From positions 1-64,000 of the forward strand of contig JBBBWG010027190.1 of NCBI GenBank assembly GCA_037176905.1: a DNA stretch of 64,000 nucleotides. Direction: 5' to 3'. Under the pieces are notes generated by a model. The model worked only from the letters and a program-made list of their open reading frames with translations, was not told the origin of the DNA and searched no databases. This stretch comes from Azolla pinnata (lineage: Eukaryota; Streptophyta; Polypodiopsida; Salviniales; Salviniaceae). The position numbers were made by a program, and so were the translations under genes. Below, piece after piece: positions 48,681 through 59,767 of the stretch (the stretch's first letter is position 1; each line of letters opens with the position of its first letter).

Positions 48681-49115
48681 ATGATAAAATGTTGATGCTT
48701 ACGTGTGTGCGATTAGACTAGACATGCAGTTGACCATCTGAGCCGCTACCTGCATCAATTTATGGAAACCGAAGCTTGTAGAATCTAGAATAATTCGAGC
48801 CAAGATCGGTTTTCAGAAAGTCAAACCACGGGCTTAAAGAATAGAGAAGCGCCAAATCCTTTCGATCGATCGACGGACCAATAATGGAGAGCTGGGTAAA
48901 AATTACGAGCTCTCCACCTATCGGTCGATGAGAATTCTGCAGACAGAATCGCTCGACGAAGCTCAAATTATGCATCTATGATTAAGGATCGATGCGATTC
49001 AAGTTCTTGTAGTAAATGCAAGCGGAAGGTCAGGCGGATAGCCTGTTGCGAATGCGCATCGGCTTGCATGGCTCTGGAGTGGGGCTTGGGCTTGATAGGC
49101 TTGGTTGTGGAAAGG
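48681..49115. other. Spacer between two repeat arrays
   Basis: No gene is recognised in this short spacer. Confidence 0.5.
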
Positions 49116-49117
49116 AA

Positions 49118-49990
49118 GCCATATCCACAAAACCCTAAAGCTCAAAGACCTAAAAACCCTAATGCCCAACACAACATAACCCCAAACCCTGAAACCCTAA
49201 TGCCCAAAACCCAAACCCATAATGCCCAAAACCCAAAACCCAAAACCCTAATGCCCAAAACCCAATAAACCTTAATGCCCGAAGCCCTATTAAAACCAAA
49301 ATATGCCCAAAACCCAAAACCCTAATGCCCAATATCCGAAACCCTAATGCCCAAAGCCCTGAAACCCTATACCAAACTATGCCCAAAACCAAAACCCAAA
49401 CCCCTAATGCCCAAAATCCAAAACCCTAATGCCCAAAATCCAAAACCTTAGTGCTCAAAGCCTTGAAACCCTAATGCCCAAAGGTCCCGAAACCTTGAAA
49501 ATCTAATGCCCAAAACCCCTAAAACTCCAATGCCCAAAACCAAAACCCTAATGCCCCAAACCCAAACCCCCTAATGCCCAAAATCCGAAACCCTAATGCC
49601 CAAGGTCCTGAAACCCTAATGCCCAAGGCCCCGAAACCCTGAAACTCTAATGCCCAAAAATCCAAAACCCTAATGCCCAAGGCCCTGAAACCCTAAGGCC
49701 CAAGGCCCTGAAACCCTGAAACACTCCACTGCCCCAAAACCAAAATCCTAAAGCCCAAAGCCCCGAAACCCTAATGTTTCCAAGGTCCTGAAACCCTGAA
49801 ACCCTAATGCCCCAAACCCTAAAACCCTAAAACCCTAATGCCCAAACCCTAAAAACCTAAAACCCTAATGCCCAAAGCCCTGAAACCCTAATGTTTCCAA
49901 GGTCCTGAAACCCTAATGCCCAAACCCTAAAACCCTAATGCCCAAAGGACCCGAAACCCTAATCCCTAGACCCAACCGCACTCTGCAACC
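49118..49990 (-). repeat. Degenerate telomere-like array (CCCTAATGCCCAAAA)n
   Basis: About 870 bases are built from 'aaaccctaatgcccaaa' units, with variants such as 'ccctgaaaccctaa' and 'cccaaggccctgaaaccc'. The AAACCCTAA core matches the plant telomere motif, but the intervening GCCCAAA is constant, so this is a derived minisatellite and not a plain telomere tract. The C-rich strand is on +. Confidence 0.95.
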
Positions 49991-51094
49991 CTAATCCCTG
50001 CAAACCGCAACATTTAGAGCTGTATGTTGCAGTGTGTGGGGAAAGTCAAGACACGGTTATCCGCTGCATGCAATCCGTACGCAAGCCGCATTTAGAGCGA
50101 CATGGATCTGACACAGGAAAAAGAGAGAAAAAGCAGGGAGAGATTTTGGGTCTGGATGGTGCAAAAGCAGAGGGGGATTTTGGATATGGATTGGGGAAAG
50201 CTTTTGGGTTTCTCTCCTTCCTCCTCTTATATTCCTCACTCAGCGCCATGGAAGCGGAGGTCCATATCTTCTTCTTCAAGAAGCGGATCCTTGTCTCTCC
50301 AGTTTTCCTGCAACAGCCACTTGTCCCCTCCAGACCGCATCAGGCATGCAACATCTTGCAAAACTCTTTCAAAGGCTACGTAGAACACATTTTTTTAATT
50401 GTGTTTTCAGGTGGAATGTGCCCATCCGAATTCGTCCGCTGTGGAATGTGCCTTCCCAATTTGTCGATAAAATCGGGGTTCTTTTTGTGATGGGATTTTT
50501 AGGGTTTAGGGTTTGCTATGTTCAACATTCTTTGCCATCCAATTTTGTTGATGTTCGAGTGTTTTTTTGAAAATTTTTGATGTTGTTGATGCTTGAGTGT
50601 TTTTTTGAAATTTTTTGATGGCAGATTGTCAGCTTCGTCAAGCTAATTCATGATGTTTTTTCTTTCACGATCTAAAGTTTTGGCTCTGAATGGATATTAG
50701 GTTTAATATCTGCTCTTGACAGATTCAACCCTCTGCATATTACAGTTGCCGATCCAGTTCCTTTTCTGTATTTTTCAACTACTACTTAGAAACATGGGTT
50801 CTTTTTTTTTTACTGAACTTCCAACAACTGATTTGTTGCAAAATGTGCTTTCAATGGGTGTTAATTCTTCCTCAAATCTGCAGATTACATTTAGTGAATT
50901 TCAGCTTCAAAGGATATCCCTCTTTGCTGGACACACTATAGGTGGATACATGCTTATCATTCTAATAGTATGTTATGAATTCATCAGTTTGCTCTTTTCA
51001 TGATCATATCTGGTCCCCTATGTTTTTGCAGGAGATGCTATCTTTCAGATTTAATCTTGGAGATGACTGCTAGAGTATTTTTTTAAAACATATA
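49991..51094. other. 5' flank of the pyruvate dehydrogenase kinase gene
   Basis: No exon is clearly coding. The open frame across 50032-50490 has no match I recognise. A 'gggtttagggtttgc' element lies near 50501. The stretch may contain non-coding leader exons of the gene starting at 51095. Confidence 0.5.
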
Positions 51095-53910
51095 ATGGCG
51101 CTTCGGAAGGTAGCTGATACAGTGTCAAGAAGCCTAGCAGATGACATCCAGAGATGCAGTTTGAAGAAGCAGATAGGAGTGAGCCTGAAGTATATGATGG
51201 ATTTCGGTGCTTTCCCGACCAAGAAGAACCTCCTCATTTCAGCAGCTCAGTTTCTTCATAAAGAATTACCCGTGCGGCTCGCTCATCGGGTCATTGAGCT
51301 CGAGAATCTACCCCATGGCCTCTCCACCAAGGCTCCTGTTCTTAAGGTTAGTGACACTAAGGGATGGCATTTTGAGTGCACACAGACATTTAGGTTTGTT
51401 GATGTCTGTAAATGTCATTGATGTGAAAAGCTTGCAGGATTTAGTGTTTAATGGTGCATACTCTAAGCATTTTTGAACTCAGACAGACACACACACATGT
51501 AGGTTTCAATGATGCCTGTAAATATCATCGATGTGACAATCTTGTAGGATTTAGGTTTTAGTAGTGATAGTAAGAAATCACACTTCCGGCATTTTGAATG
51601 CACACTCTTATACTGGTTTCGATGACGTCTATAAAATATCATGCATGCGAAAATCTTCTAGGGTTTAGAGTTTCATGACAGTTAGAGATCACAACCCCAG
51701 CATTTTGAAAACATGCACATGTGTGGGTTTCAATGAGTCTGTAAGTATCATTGATGTGAAAAGCTTGCAGGTTTAGGGTCTAAGTAGATATATTGACGCC
51801 CTTGACATGTATTGGAAGGTTAAGGACTGGTATGTTGACTCATTCCGCGACCTCCGGAGCTTCCCCGAAATACTTGATGAAAAGGATGAGTTGGAATTCA
51901 CGAATCTGATCCATCAGATTAAGATGCGGCACAATGATGTCATGCCCACCATGGCCATGGGGATCCATGAGTTGAAAGAAGACCTGGGCCGGAAAGTGGG
52001 GCTGAATGAGCTGCCTGAGATCCATCAGTTTCTCGATCGATTCTATATGTCTCGGATAGGAATAAGGATGCTGATAGGTGAGGAGTCCTAGTAAAACAAG
52101 CTCTTTTGTTTTTTTCGCTGACCCATCTGAATGGAGCTGAACTGCATTCCGTTTACGGTAAATTTTGGGTTGAGATGTGCAGATTTCAACGGCTAAGCCA
52201 TCTCAATTGAGGTGAAAATGCAGCCTTGTCATGGTAAATTTTGTGTAGATCTGATCTACTAACCAACATATCACAATAGAGCAGAATCGCAATCCATTTA
52301 TTGTAAATTTAGGTATCGGGAGTTGGGGTGTACACATTGGAACTCTAGTAACCCATCATAATTGATGAGGTGTATGGATTCAAACTCCCAGCCCATCACA
52401 ATTGAGCTGAATTGCAGTCCATTTGTGGTAATCTTGAGCTGAGGTGTGTATATTTCAACTACTAACCCATCACATTTGGTGAAGTGTATAGATTCGAACT
52501 CCTAGCCCATCACAATTGAGCTGAATAGAAGATAAGTTTTGGTAATCGGGAGCTAAGGTGTGTAGATGTCAACTTCTGATCCATCATATCTGGTGAGATG
52601 TATAGATTCAAACTCTTAGCCCATCACAATTGAGCTGAATTGCAGTCCATTTGCGGTAAGTTTTGGTGATCAGGAGCTGAGGTCTATAGATTTCAACTAC
52701 TAACCCATGACATTTGTTGAGGTGTCTAGATTTGAAGTCCTAGGATTGAGCTGAATTGCATTCATTCGTGGTAGGCTTTGGTAATCAGGAGCTGAGGTGA
52801 GCAGATTTGAACTACTAACCCATCACAATCGAACTGAATTGCATTCATTCCATCTATGGTAATCGGGAATTGAGGTGTATATAGACCCTCAACTACGCAC
52901 AATCAAGCTGGATTGGATTTAGTTTCGTCGCTTTTGCAGGCTCATAGAGATCGTTGTTGTTTTTTGAAAACACGGCTAGGTCAACATGTCGCATTGCATC
53001 ATGCGAATCCGCCGCAGGGATTTGTTGGGCTCATTGGCACCCAAGTGTCTCCGATGGAAGTGGCTCAGAACGCGATCGACGATGCCCGTTCCTCGTGCAT
53101 GCGGACATATGGGAGCGCACCCGAAGTGCACGTGTATGGCGATTCCAGCTTCAGATTTGCGTAAGTCTTTTCGGATCAACGGGTGTGTTGATGTTCATCT
53201 GGCATCGAGAGATGTTTTTTTGAAGTTTAGTTCTTGCTTCTCGAACATAGCTTGAAGCTAAATTTCCCCATGCATGGGTCGCGGTTTGGTCAGGTATGTT
53301 CCGGCGCACTTGCATCAGATGGTGTTCGAGCTGGTGAAGAATTCGCTGCGTGCGGTTCAAGAGAGATACATGGATGCAAACGACGAAATCCCTCCGATCA
53401 GAGTGGTTGTGGCCGATGGCATCGAAGATGTCACAATCAAGGTAAAGCACTGAAAGAGATCTTTGCACATACATGCATACATACATATATATACATACAT
53501 GTATGAGAATCTATGATATAGAATTGGAGATCATTCGAAACTGCCAGATTTCCGATGAAGGTGGTGGCATCCCTAGGAGTGGGACCTCCAAAATCTGGAC
53601 CTATTTGTATAGCACTGCCAAGAGCCCCATGGCCAGTGATCGGCGGCAGCTGCAGGTCATGGCCGGATACGGCTATGGCCTTCCTATCAGCAGGCTTTAC
53701 GCAAAGTATTTCGGCGGCGATCTGCAAGTCATCTCGATGGAAGGCTACGGTACACGGAAATCGATTCTAGCTTTGGCTTTGTTTACGTCTTGAGAAGCTG
53801 TCTTTTGCCGAAATCGTGTGTTGTAACCGAATCCCCTTGCGCAAAACACAGGTACAGATGCTTACCTTCACTTGAACAGATTGGGCAATGTACAAGAGCC
53901 TCTACCATGA
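51095..53910 (+). CDS. PDK: Mitochondrial pyruvate dehydrogenase (acetyl-transferring) kinase
   Basis: Six exons: 51095-51346, 51819-52077, 52980-53160, 53294-53441, 53548-53749 and 53852-53910, 366 residues, which is the typical length of plant PDK. The enzyme phosphorylates the E1-alpha subunit of pyruvate dehydrogenase in the mitochondrial matrix and turns the complex off. The regulatory helical domain fills residues 1-180, with KMRHNDV (His122, matching the conserved His of plant PDK). The GHKL ATPase follows: the N-box ELVKNSLRAV (Glu243, Asn247), SDEGGGI (Asp283) and MAGYGYGLPISRLYAKYFGG. The end, EGYGTDAYLHLNRLGN...EPLP, is almost invariant in plants. Intron 2 ends at a weak acceptor (52979); the stronger-looking one at 52939 would bring an immediate stop. 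No classical long presequence is visible. Confidence 0.97.
51385..51785 (+). repeat. ~110-bp repeats in PDK intron 1
   Basis: Four diverged copies share 'ggtttcaatgatgcctgtaa', then 'atcat(t/c)gatgtga' and 'cttg(c/t)aggatttag', spaced about 110 bases apart. They make up nearly the whole intron. Confidence 0.85.
52120..52900 (+). repeat. ~110-bp tandem repeats in PDK intron 2
   Basis: Six to seven imperfect copies share 'cccatcacaattgagctgaa', 'ttgcagtccatt(t/c)g', 'ggtaa', 'gagctgaggtgtgta' and 'tttcaactactaaccc'. The array fills most of the 902-base intron. A shorter two-part substructure is visible, as 'cccatca(c)' occurs twice per unit. Confidence 0.92.
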
Positions 53911-55730
53911 TGCATCGATCGTCTCCATATTCCCTTGGACCAAAGGTGGGGCCGTGGTTTTCTGCTACAATCTAGTTTCCATTGTGCTGAGGGAAGATGT
54001 TCGACGTCTTTTGATCAAATCTGGGCTAATAACCTCTCAATGTATATGAGAATCCTTCGCCGTTGCGATGATAATGTAAGCATTTCTACCGGTTGCAGGG
54101 ATGGGTTTAGCCTTGCTGTTTTGGTGCAGGTAGGCAGTTATATGATTGCTATTATTGTATTTGTGCTTGGATTATCGTCATAACGACAATAGCGTAAATA
54201 TATTTCTCACACAACCAAATTGGTGTAGAGTATGACCATACTACCTTCCCTCCGGTTACAATAACAAATCAAGTTTATTTCCAATAGGACACAATATACC
54301 CAACCTATTTCCAATGGTTGGATTAGAAGCAAGCCAAAACTGATTGGATTAGAACCCAGATAATCTGTGGTTCATTTGCTTGACTATCTGCGCTGGATTA
54401 ACCTTGTCTCAAAAACTTGCATACACCTAGATTTCCATGATGCAAATAAGCAATGCCAGTGTACCAAAAATCTCCATTGCATACAACTAGCTCGCCAAAC
54501 CTCACTACATAACCAACACTAGTAGAGCACGCATGAAGAAGGTAGGATCTGGTGTAGGTGTGATAGGTATTATAACGATACACTTGTCTTCGAGAATGAT
54601 GGCACTCATTCGCACCTCTCAGCTGCAAGTCAACATTGAGATCTACTGACGAGATTTGCATGAGGCTTGTAAGGAATGTACGACGAGGACAATACTCCCT
54701 GATTGTCGCTGCAATGGAATGCACTCATGATAAGTGGATCGAATAACAATCTGAGAAATGCCATGGATCGATTTGCAGCAAGATCTCTAAAGATACCGAT
54801 TGCTTGGCAAAAGAAAAGAAGTTCCCAAGGCACACGATTGATTACGTCTGAATGTTCGCTTTGGGTCACATTCTCTTCTTGCGGCACATGATTTGGAGTG
54901 ACATTCTAACTTGGATCGGCTCCATGATAATTTGCTTTTACGTCTCCAAGATCGGGAGATCCTTCTCTTCTTTGTTTTTCTGCTTTTTCATGTCACATGC
55001 ACCAATTTTGAGCCCGCCTTTTCTTTTTGTGGTGATCTCGAGCCTCGCATCGATTGTCTTTTTACCTGAAGCAACATCAGCTTGTTAGCAGCGATCGAGT
55101 GCATACGTGTGTGCACAAAATAACACATGCGGATTGAATTGATCATCCCCTTAATACTTAACTAGGGAGTAGTAAAGCATGGGAATGTGAACACTAAAGT
55201 TGGGTGATTTGTTGTCGAGAGGTTAATTATATTCTTCGTTTCTTTATAATGTGCTACAAAACCCATAGGTCCGACACATACAAATGGAATTAGCTGCTCC
55301 CTAATCCTAACTAACATAGCATTTATAATGATAATCAGTGGGCAATGTACATTCATGCCCACTTCTCTTTCTTTCAACTCTTTTGCCATCTGCTTTGTTG
55401 TGATGTGGGAAGAAATGGGCAGTCTCATGCTGACGTTACCCTTGATAACATAAGATTAGCAGACGCCCTTGACCAACGACCAATGAACGGTGTGCGTATT
55501 ACAAGAAGAGGAAGAAGTGAAGAGTTGGGTGAAACCAAATGGGACCCCTAGATACTAGAGAGAGAGGTATATATGTATGCCTACAAGTGGAGGAAGTATA
55601 TATGAGGGTGGATGATTGAAGAAGAGCATAATATATACAGCTATATATATAAATACACACACACACACATTATGTCAGTAAAAGTGCAAAGAGAAGATCT
55701 TCTTTGTGATTGATGATTGGCACATGTGCA
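53911..55730. other. Intergenic, PDK 3' end to elongin-B-like promoter
   Basis: No gene is recognised. The left part should hold the PDK 3' untranslated region. A CA run lies at about 55654-55668. Confidence 0.55.
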
Positions 55731-55732
55731 TG

Positions 55733-55740
55733 TATAAAAG
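55733..55740 (+). promoter_or_regulatory. Candidate TATA box of the elongin-B-like gene
   Basis: TATAAAAG in the context 'gcatgtataaaagccagg', about 240 bases 5' of the first ATG at 55975. There is no other ATG between the expected start site (about 55765) and 55975, which fits a short leader. Confidence 0.6.
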
Positions 55741-55974
55741 CCAGGTCAAGCACAAAGAGAGGGTAGATAGGGTACACAAGGGGATTGGCTTAAGTTGTTA
55801 GCCATACAGGCTCACAAAACACCACTAAACTTAGTTACTAGTTCTTTGATCCCCCATCTCTGCTTCTTCTTCTCTCTATCTCTATCTATCTATCTACATA
55901 CACATATCTATACACTATATTGTGATATAGGGTTGGGTTTGCGATCGGGTATAGTCCATTTCCAGGACTGGTCC

Positions 55975-56643
55975 ATGTCCACGAACACCGACAAGATGGT
56001 AATCTACAAGCTTTTCATATGCTAACTACTTCTAGCCTACACTTTCTCTTGTCAGGACATACCAATATAATTCTGAGATTTTGTGTTAAATATGTCCCTT
56101 CTCCCATGCACATAATTTATAGATGAGTTCAAATGCCTCGTACCCGGATTTGGTGACGCAAGTTCTGTTATGTAGGCCATGTATGTCCGAGTGAAGAGGA
56201 AGAAAACCACCTACTTTGTCAACTGCAACCCCACCGACACGACCCTGCAACTGAAGGCGAAGCTGCAGCTCCTCACCGGGAATTTGATGAAGCATCAACG
56301 CCTCGTCTTGCTCGACGATTATCACATCCTCGACGACGGAAAGACGCTCTCACAGCAGCAGGTCCTTTTCTGTTCCTGCCCAAAAACAAATGTGTAGAGA
56401 TTTTTTTTGACTTGCTCCAGCTGAATCAATCGGCTTGGTGCACTGAGAGAATTGCAATTGATGCAGGTGCAAAACAATGACGTTATCGCCATGACTCTAT
56501 GGACAAGTAAGTTCCTTCTGTGCTGGTTGTGTCTCCCTTCTGTTCACTGCCAGAATCTAAAAGCGTGGCTCCTTTCTGTTTTCAATCTGTCTCTAGGCAA
56601 TGGAGAATGGGAAGACATTGATATCGACAACGTGAAGAAATAG
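55975..56643 (+). CDS. Elongin-B-like ubiquitin-fold protein
   Basis: Four exons: 55975-55998, 56176-56361, 56467-56506 and 56597-56643, 98 residues. The core reads MYVRVKRKKTTYFVNCNP, then LQLKAKLQLLTG, QRLVLLDDYHILDDGKTL and NNDVIAMTL, a ubiquitin-like fold matching the small plant proteins annotated as elongin B-like or ubiquitin-like. Elongin B partners elongin C in animals; its plant role is not established. Plant relatives usually begin at Met-Tyr-(Ile/Val)-Arg, here at 56179. The 24-nt upstream exon adds nine residues (MSTNTDKMA) in frame and holds the first ATG after the candidate TATA box, so I prefer it, with moderate certainty. The C-terminus after EWEDIDID is short. Confidence 0.85.
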
Positions 56644-59600
56644 CACCACCGAAATCACATAAGAAAAGCTTCATAAACATATGTATATTGTATCATCTGT
56701 CCTGTGCCCATCATTCATATGTTTCACAAATATGACTAGCCACAAGAGTCACAATACGATTTATTATCACACTTCTACTTGAAATCATGTACCTGAGTTG
56801 AAAAAGCCTCTTTAAGATACTGATCCTTGGCCTTCATCATCAACGGAGGCTGATTGGAGATCAGCATCTACCTGGCCAAAGATGTATGTGATGCTATACA
56901 AGAAATTTAACTGATACTAGTACGACTATTTTTTTACATACAAGGCATGCTAATTAATGAATGCCTCTGTTGGATATATATGATCTGTTTCGACATTTTA
57001 TGGTAAAGGATTGGTCCAGCTTTCAAAAAACATCAAACTCGTTGAGTGAATTAACGAAGCTCTAGCTCTACAAGATAAAGAAAATGATTGAAAGAGGCAA
57101 TATCATATGTCAGAATGCGCACTAGCATGTACTCACAACGCCCACAGTATGCTCAGAATGCAGTTTTACTTCCACATTCGCCATTCTGTGGAAAACCATG
57201 GCTTGGAGGTTTTGGATGGAGATCCAATTACTAATTGCATACGATTCCCATCCACAAAATTTCCACAGCCAAGGAACATCAACATAATTGGCAGTGAATC
57301 CAATCAAAGAGGCAACAAATAATTGCCATTATAATATTGAAAGCATCCACTTGAAAAGAGAGTGGAGTAGAAATGTTTAAAAAAATCGAATCACAACAAG
57401 AAATCATAGCAGGAGTAGGAACCCAGAGAAAGGCATAGAAGAGAATCGGGATTAGTAACATCTTTGTAATGTGATGGACTGAGTCTGCAAATGTAGACCA
57501 CAAATTGTGGAACCTCAAGAGGGTGCATTGAAGAATTTCTTCTCAACAAGTGCCAAACAGGAGAGTCAAAGATGATTGCTCATCTAAGGAGCATGAGCCT
57601 CAGTCAACTCAACGATGACCAGGGTGGGTTCTTTGATCAGGATATATAGACCATTGATGTCGATGGAGCATGTTTCAACCCTAGGCCAATTAGCAGGACT
57701 CCAAGACATTGTTGATCCAATGCACTTGCATTAGCAGCGTGGTTACATAAAGGGCTCTATATGGCTAATGAAAAGTATCGTGTCATATTAAGAAGAAACC
57801 CAAAAGCTAGTTATCACATTAGTCCACTTGGGTGATCGCCTCACTAAGGGTGGACAATTCTACTGGTATGTGGAGCTCAAGTCTCACCAATTCTGAGGGT
57901 GACTATTTGTTTATTCCTGTGGATGTCACCCATCAGTTCTGTCGATGTCAAAATCTCTCTCTCTCTCTCTCTCTCTCTCAAGCTCTTCAACTTCTCTATT
58001 TCTTGCAAACCCATGCCAAGTAGACACATTTGATGGAGAGGGCTCTTCTATTTCTCTAATTCTTGCAAATGGGCAACAAATGGACGCGTTCCATGTAGAA
58101 GGAAGCAACTGAATGATTTTAGTGCAGCAAATTATGCTTTTCCCCTTATCCCACTTCCGATGATCCCCTTCTCCAAATGTAGTATAATCATACTACTTCC
58201 CTATTTTTAAGCCCTTTTGGCAAGCATGGTGGCAATGCTTTGCTACAGAAGATATGCACTTCTTGTACTTGAACGATTGTGTTGGAGGATAGGCCTGTAC
58301 ATAAAGAGAAGAGTCAGTTTACATTCCTCTTCAATGAATAGCGTTATGGAGACATATATTTCAAAACAAGCAAAAAACACCAAAATAACCTCCTAAGCTT
58401 TCACACATTTATGAATATCCGCAATTATTTTCGAAAATCATTGGGTCTTCAAACTCAGTAAATATTGAAAAACTTAAGGGGCGGCCAGTCTAATACCATT
58501 TAAAACACCATAAGTTCATGCTACCACTGGACTCTAATATGACAAATGTCATAACCCTACTATTTGCTCAAGATGATATTACACATGGCATACCCTATCA
58601 CAAGCCCTCCCAGCTGCAACTTGGCAAACCTGTTGACAAAGGTGATATTTATCATCATCAGACGCGCCTCTCCTGCAAAAGTAAAGCTACTGACACTCAA
58701 AAATACTTACCAAAGATAAAACAAACCCATAGACATGATCCATGGAAGAAAAGTTTAATCCTTCCTGTGAAAAAAATAGTTTCCATGACCATATTGATGC
58801 AATTTCACATTAGTGTCGTTTGGTACTGTACTTTAGGCACCCAGTTTGACAGAACTCCCCACCATCTGACTCACTGCATAACACATCCAAACAAGCTCTC
58901 GCGGAACCCTAAAAGACGAACAAAGAATCAACACAAAAGCAGCAGTAAATAAATACGATAGATGTTCTTAAATAAGATATGAAGTACTGGCATGTATGGA
59001 TGAGCACTGTAGTAACAAAAAAATACTGGACAGTTAAAATGGGCTCCTAGCTCAGATGTATAAGCAACTCATCAAGCTGGCACATATCTGGTACATATAA
59101 TCTGAAGAAACCTAAACCAACCTAAACGTGAGGACGCATGTGTTCAACCATTAATGATGCCTAATCAAACAAGGAAATGTGGTAACCATCCTCAAAGATG
59201 TTTATGGAAAAAGGGTTTACAGAATCAACATGATTATCCTTTCCACAGCTATATGCAAATTTCCATACACTCAGCTAGCTAAAATCTAGTTTGCATCACA
59301 TCAATAAAAAAATAATTTGTCTAAATTTGACAAGTTTTAATAGCACGTTCATTTTTCTTTAGCCTGATAGCCCCGAGATCGATGATAAGCGAGAGACTGG
59401 TTTAACAAATCAAATCACAGGTTGTTCAGGGGAAAGAAAAATATATTTCTTGTATGTCTTCCTTACCTCTTGCTCAGAAGATTTCTTCTTTCTTTTGTAC
59501 TTAGTAGTTACTTACCCCTTTGCTATGTAGTTTAATACCAATTTATGTTGTCATAACATCTAGTAACATTCTAATTTTCTTATTTTCAACATTTGATGAT

Positions 59601-59767
59601 ATCCTCATCTCTTGTTAAAGTTACAGGCATAAACTTCTAGTTGAATAGAAATTTTACAGTAATACGTGAAAATGTGGTGAGAATGTCTCAATCATTCTCA
59701 AAACGTTAGTACTCTTAATGACAATCTCACATTGAAAATAATTGACGAATGAATTGCTTGAACTGAC
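56644..59767. other. Intergenic or unresolved 3' part of the next minus-strand gene
   Basis: I recognise no exon here. Later exons of the peptidoglycan-binding-like gene should lie to the left of 59768 on the minus strand, but none stands out. A (CT)n microsatellite lies at about 57955-57979. The frame on + at 58518-58952 has no family match. Confidence 0.45.

Noticed and set aside
49118-49990. True interstitial telomere
   Set aside because: Perfect TTTAGGG tandem runs are absent. The constant GCCCAAA spacer makes it a derived minisatellite.
58518-58952. 144-codon open frame on +
   Set aside because: It has no recognisable domain, an unusual His/Lys/Thr-rich composition and no flanking splice or promoter signals. 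Left as unannotated.
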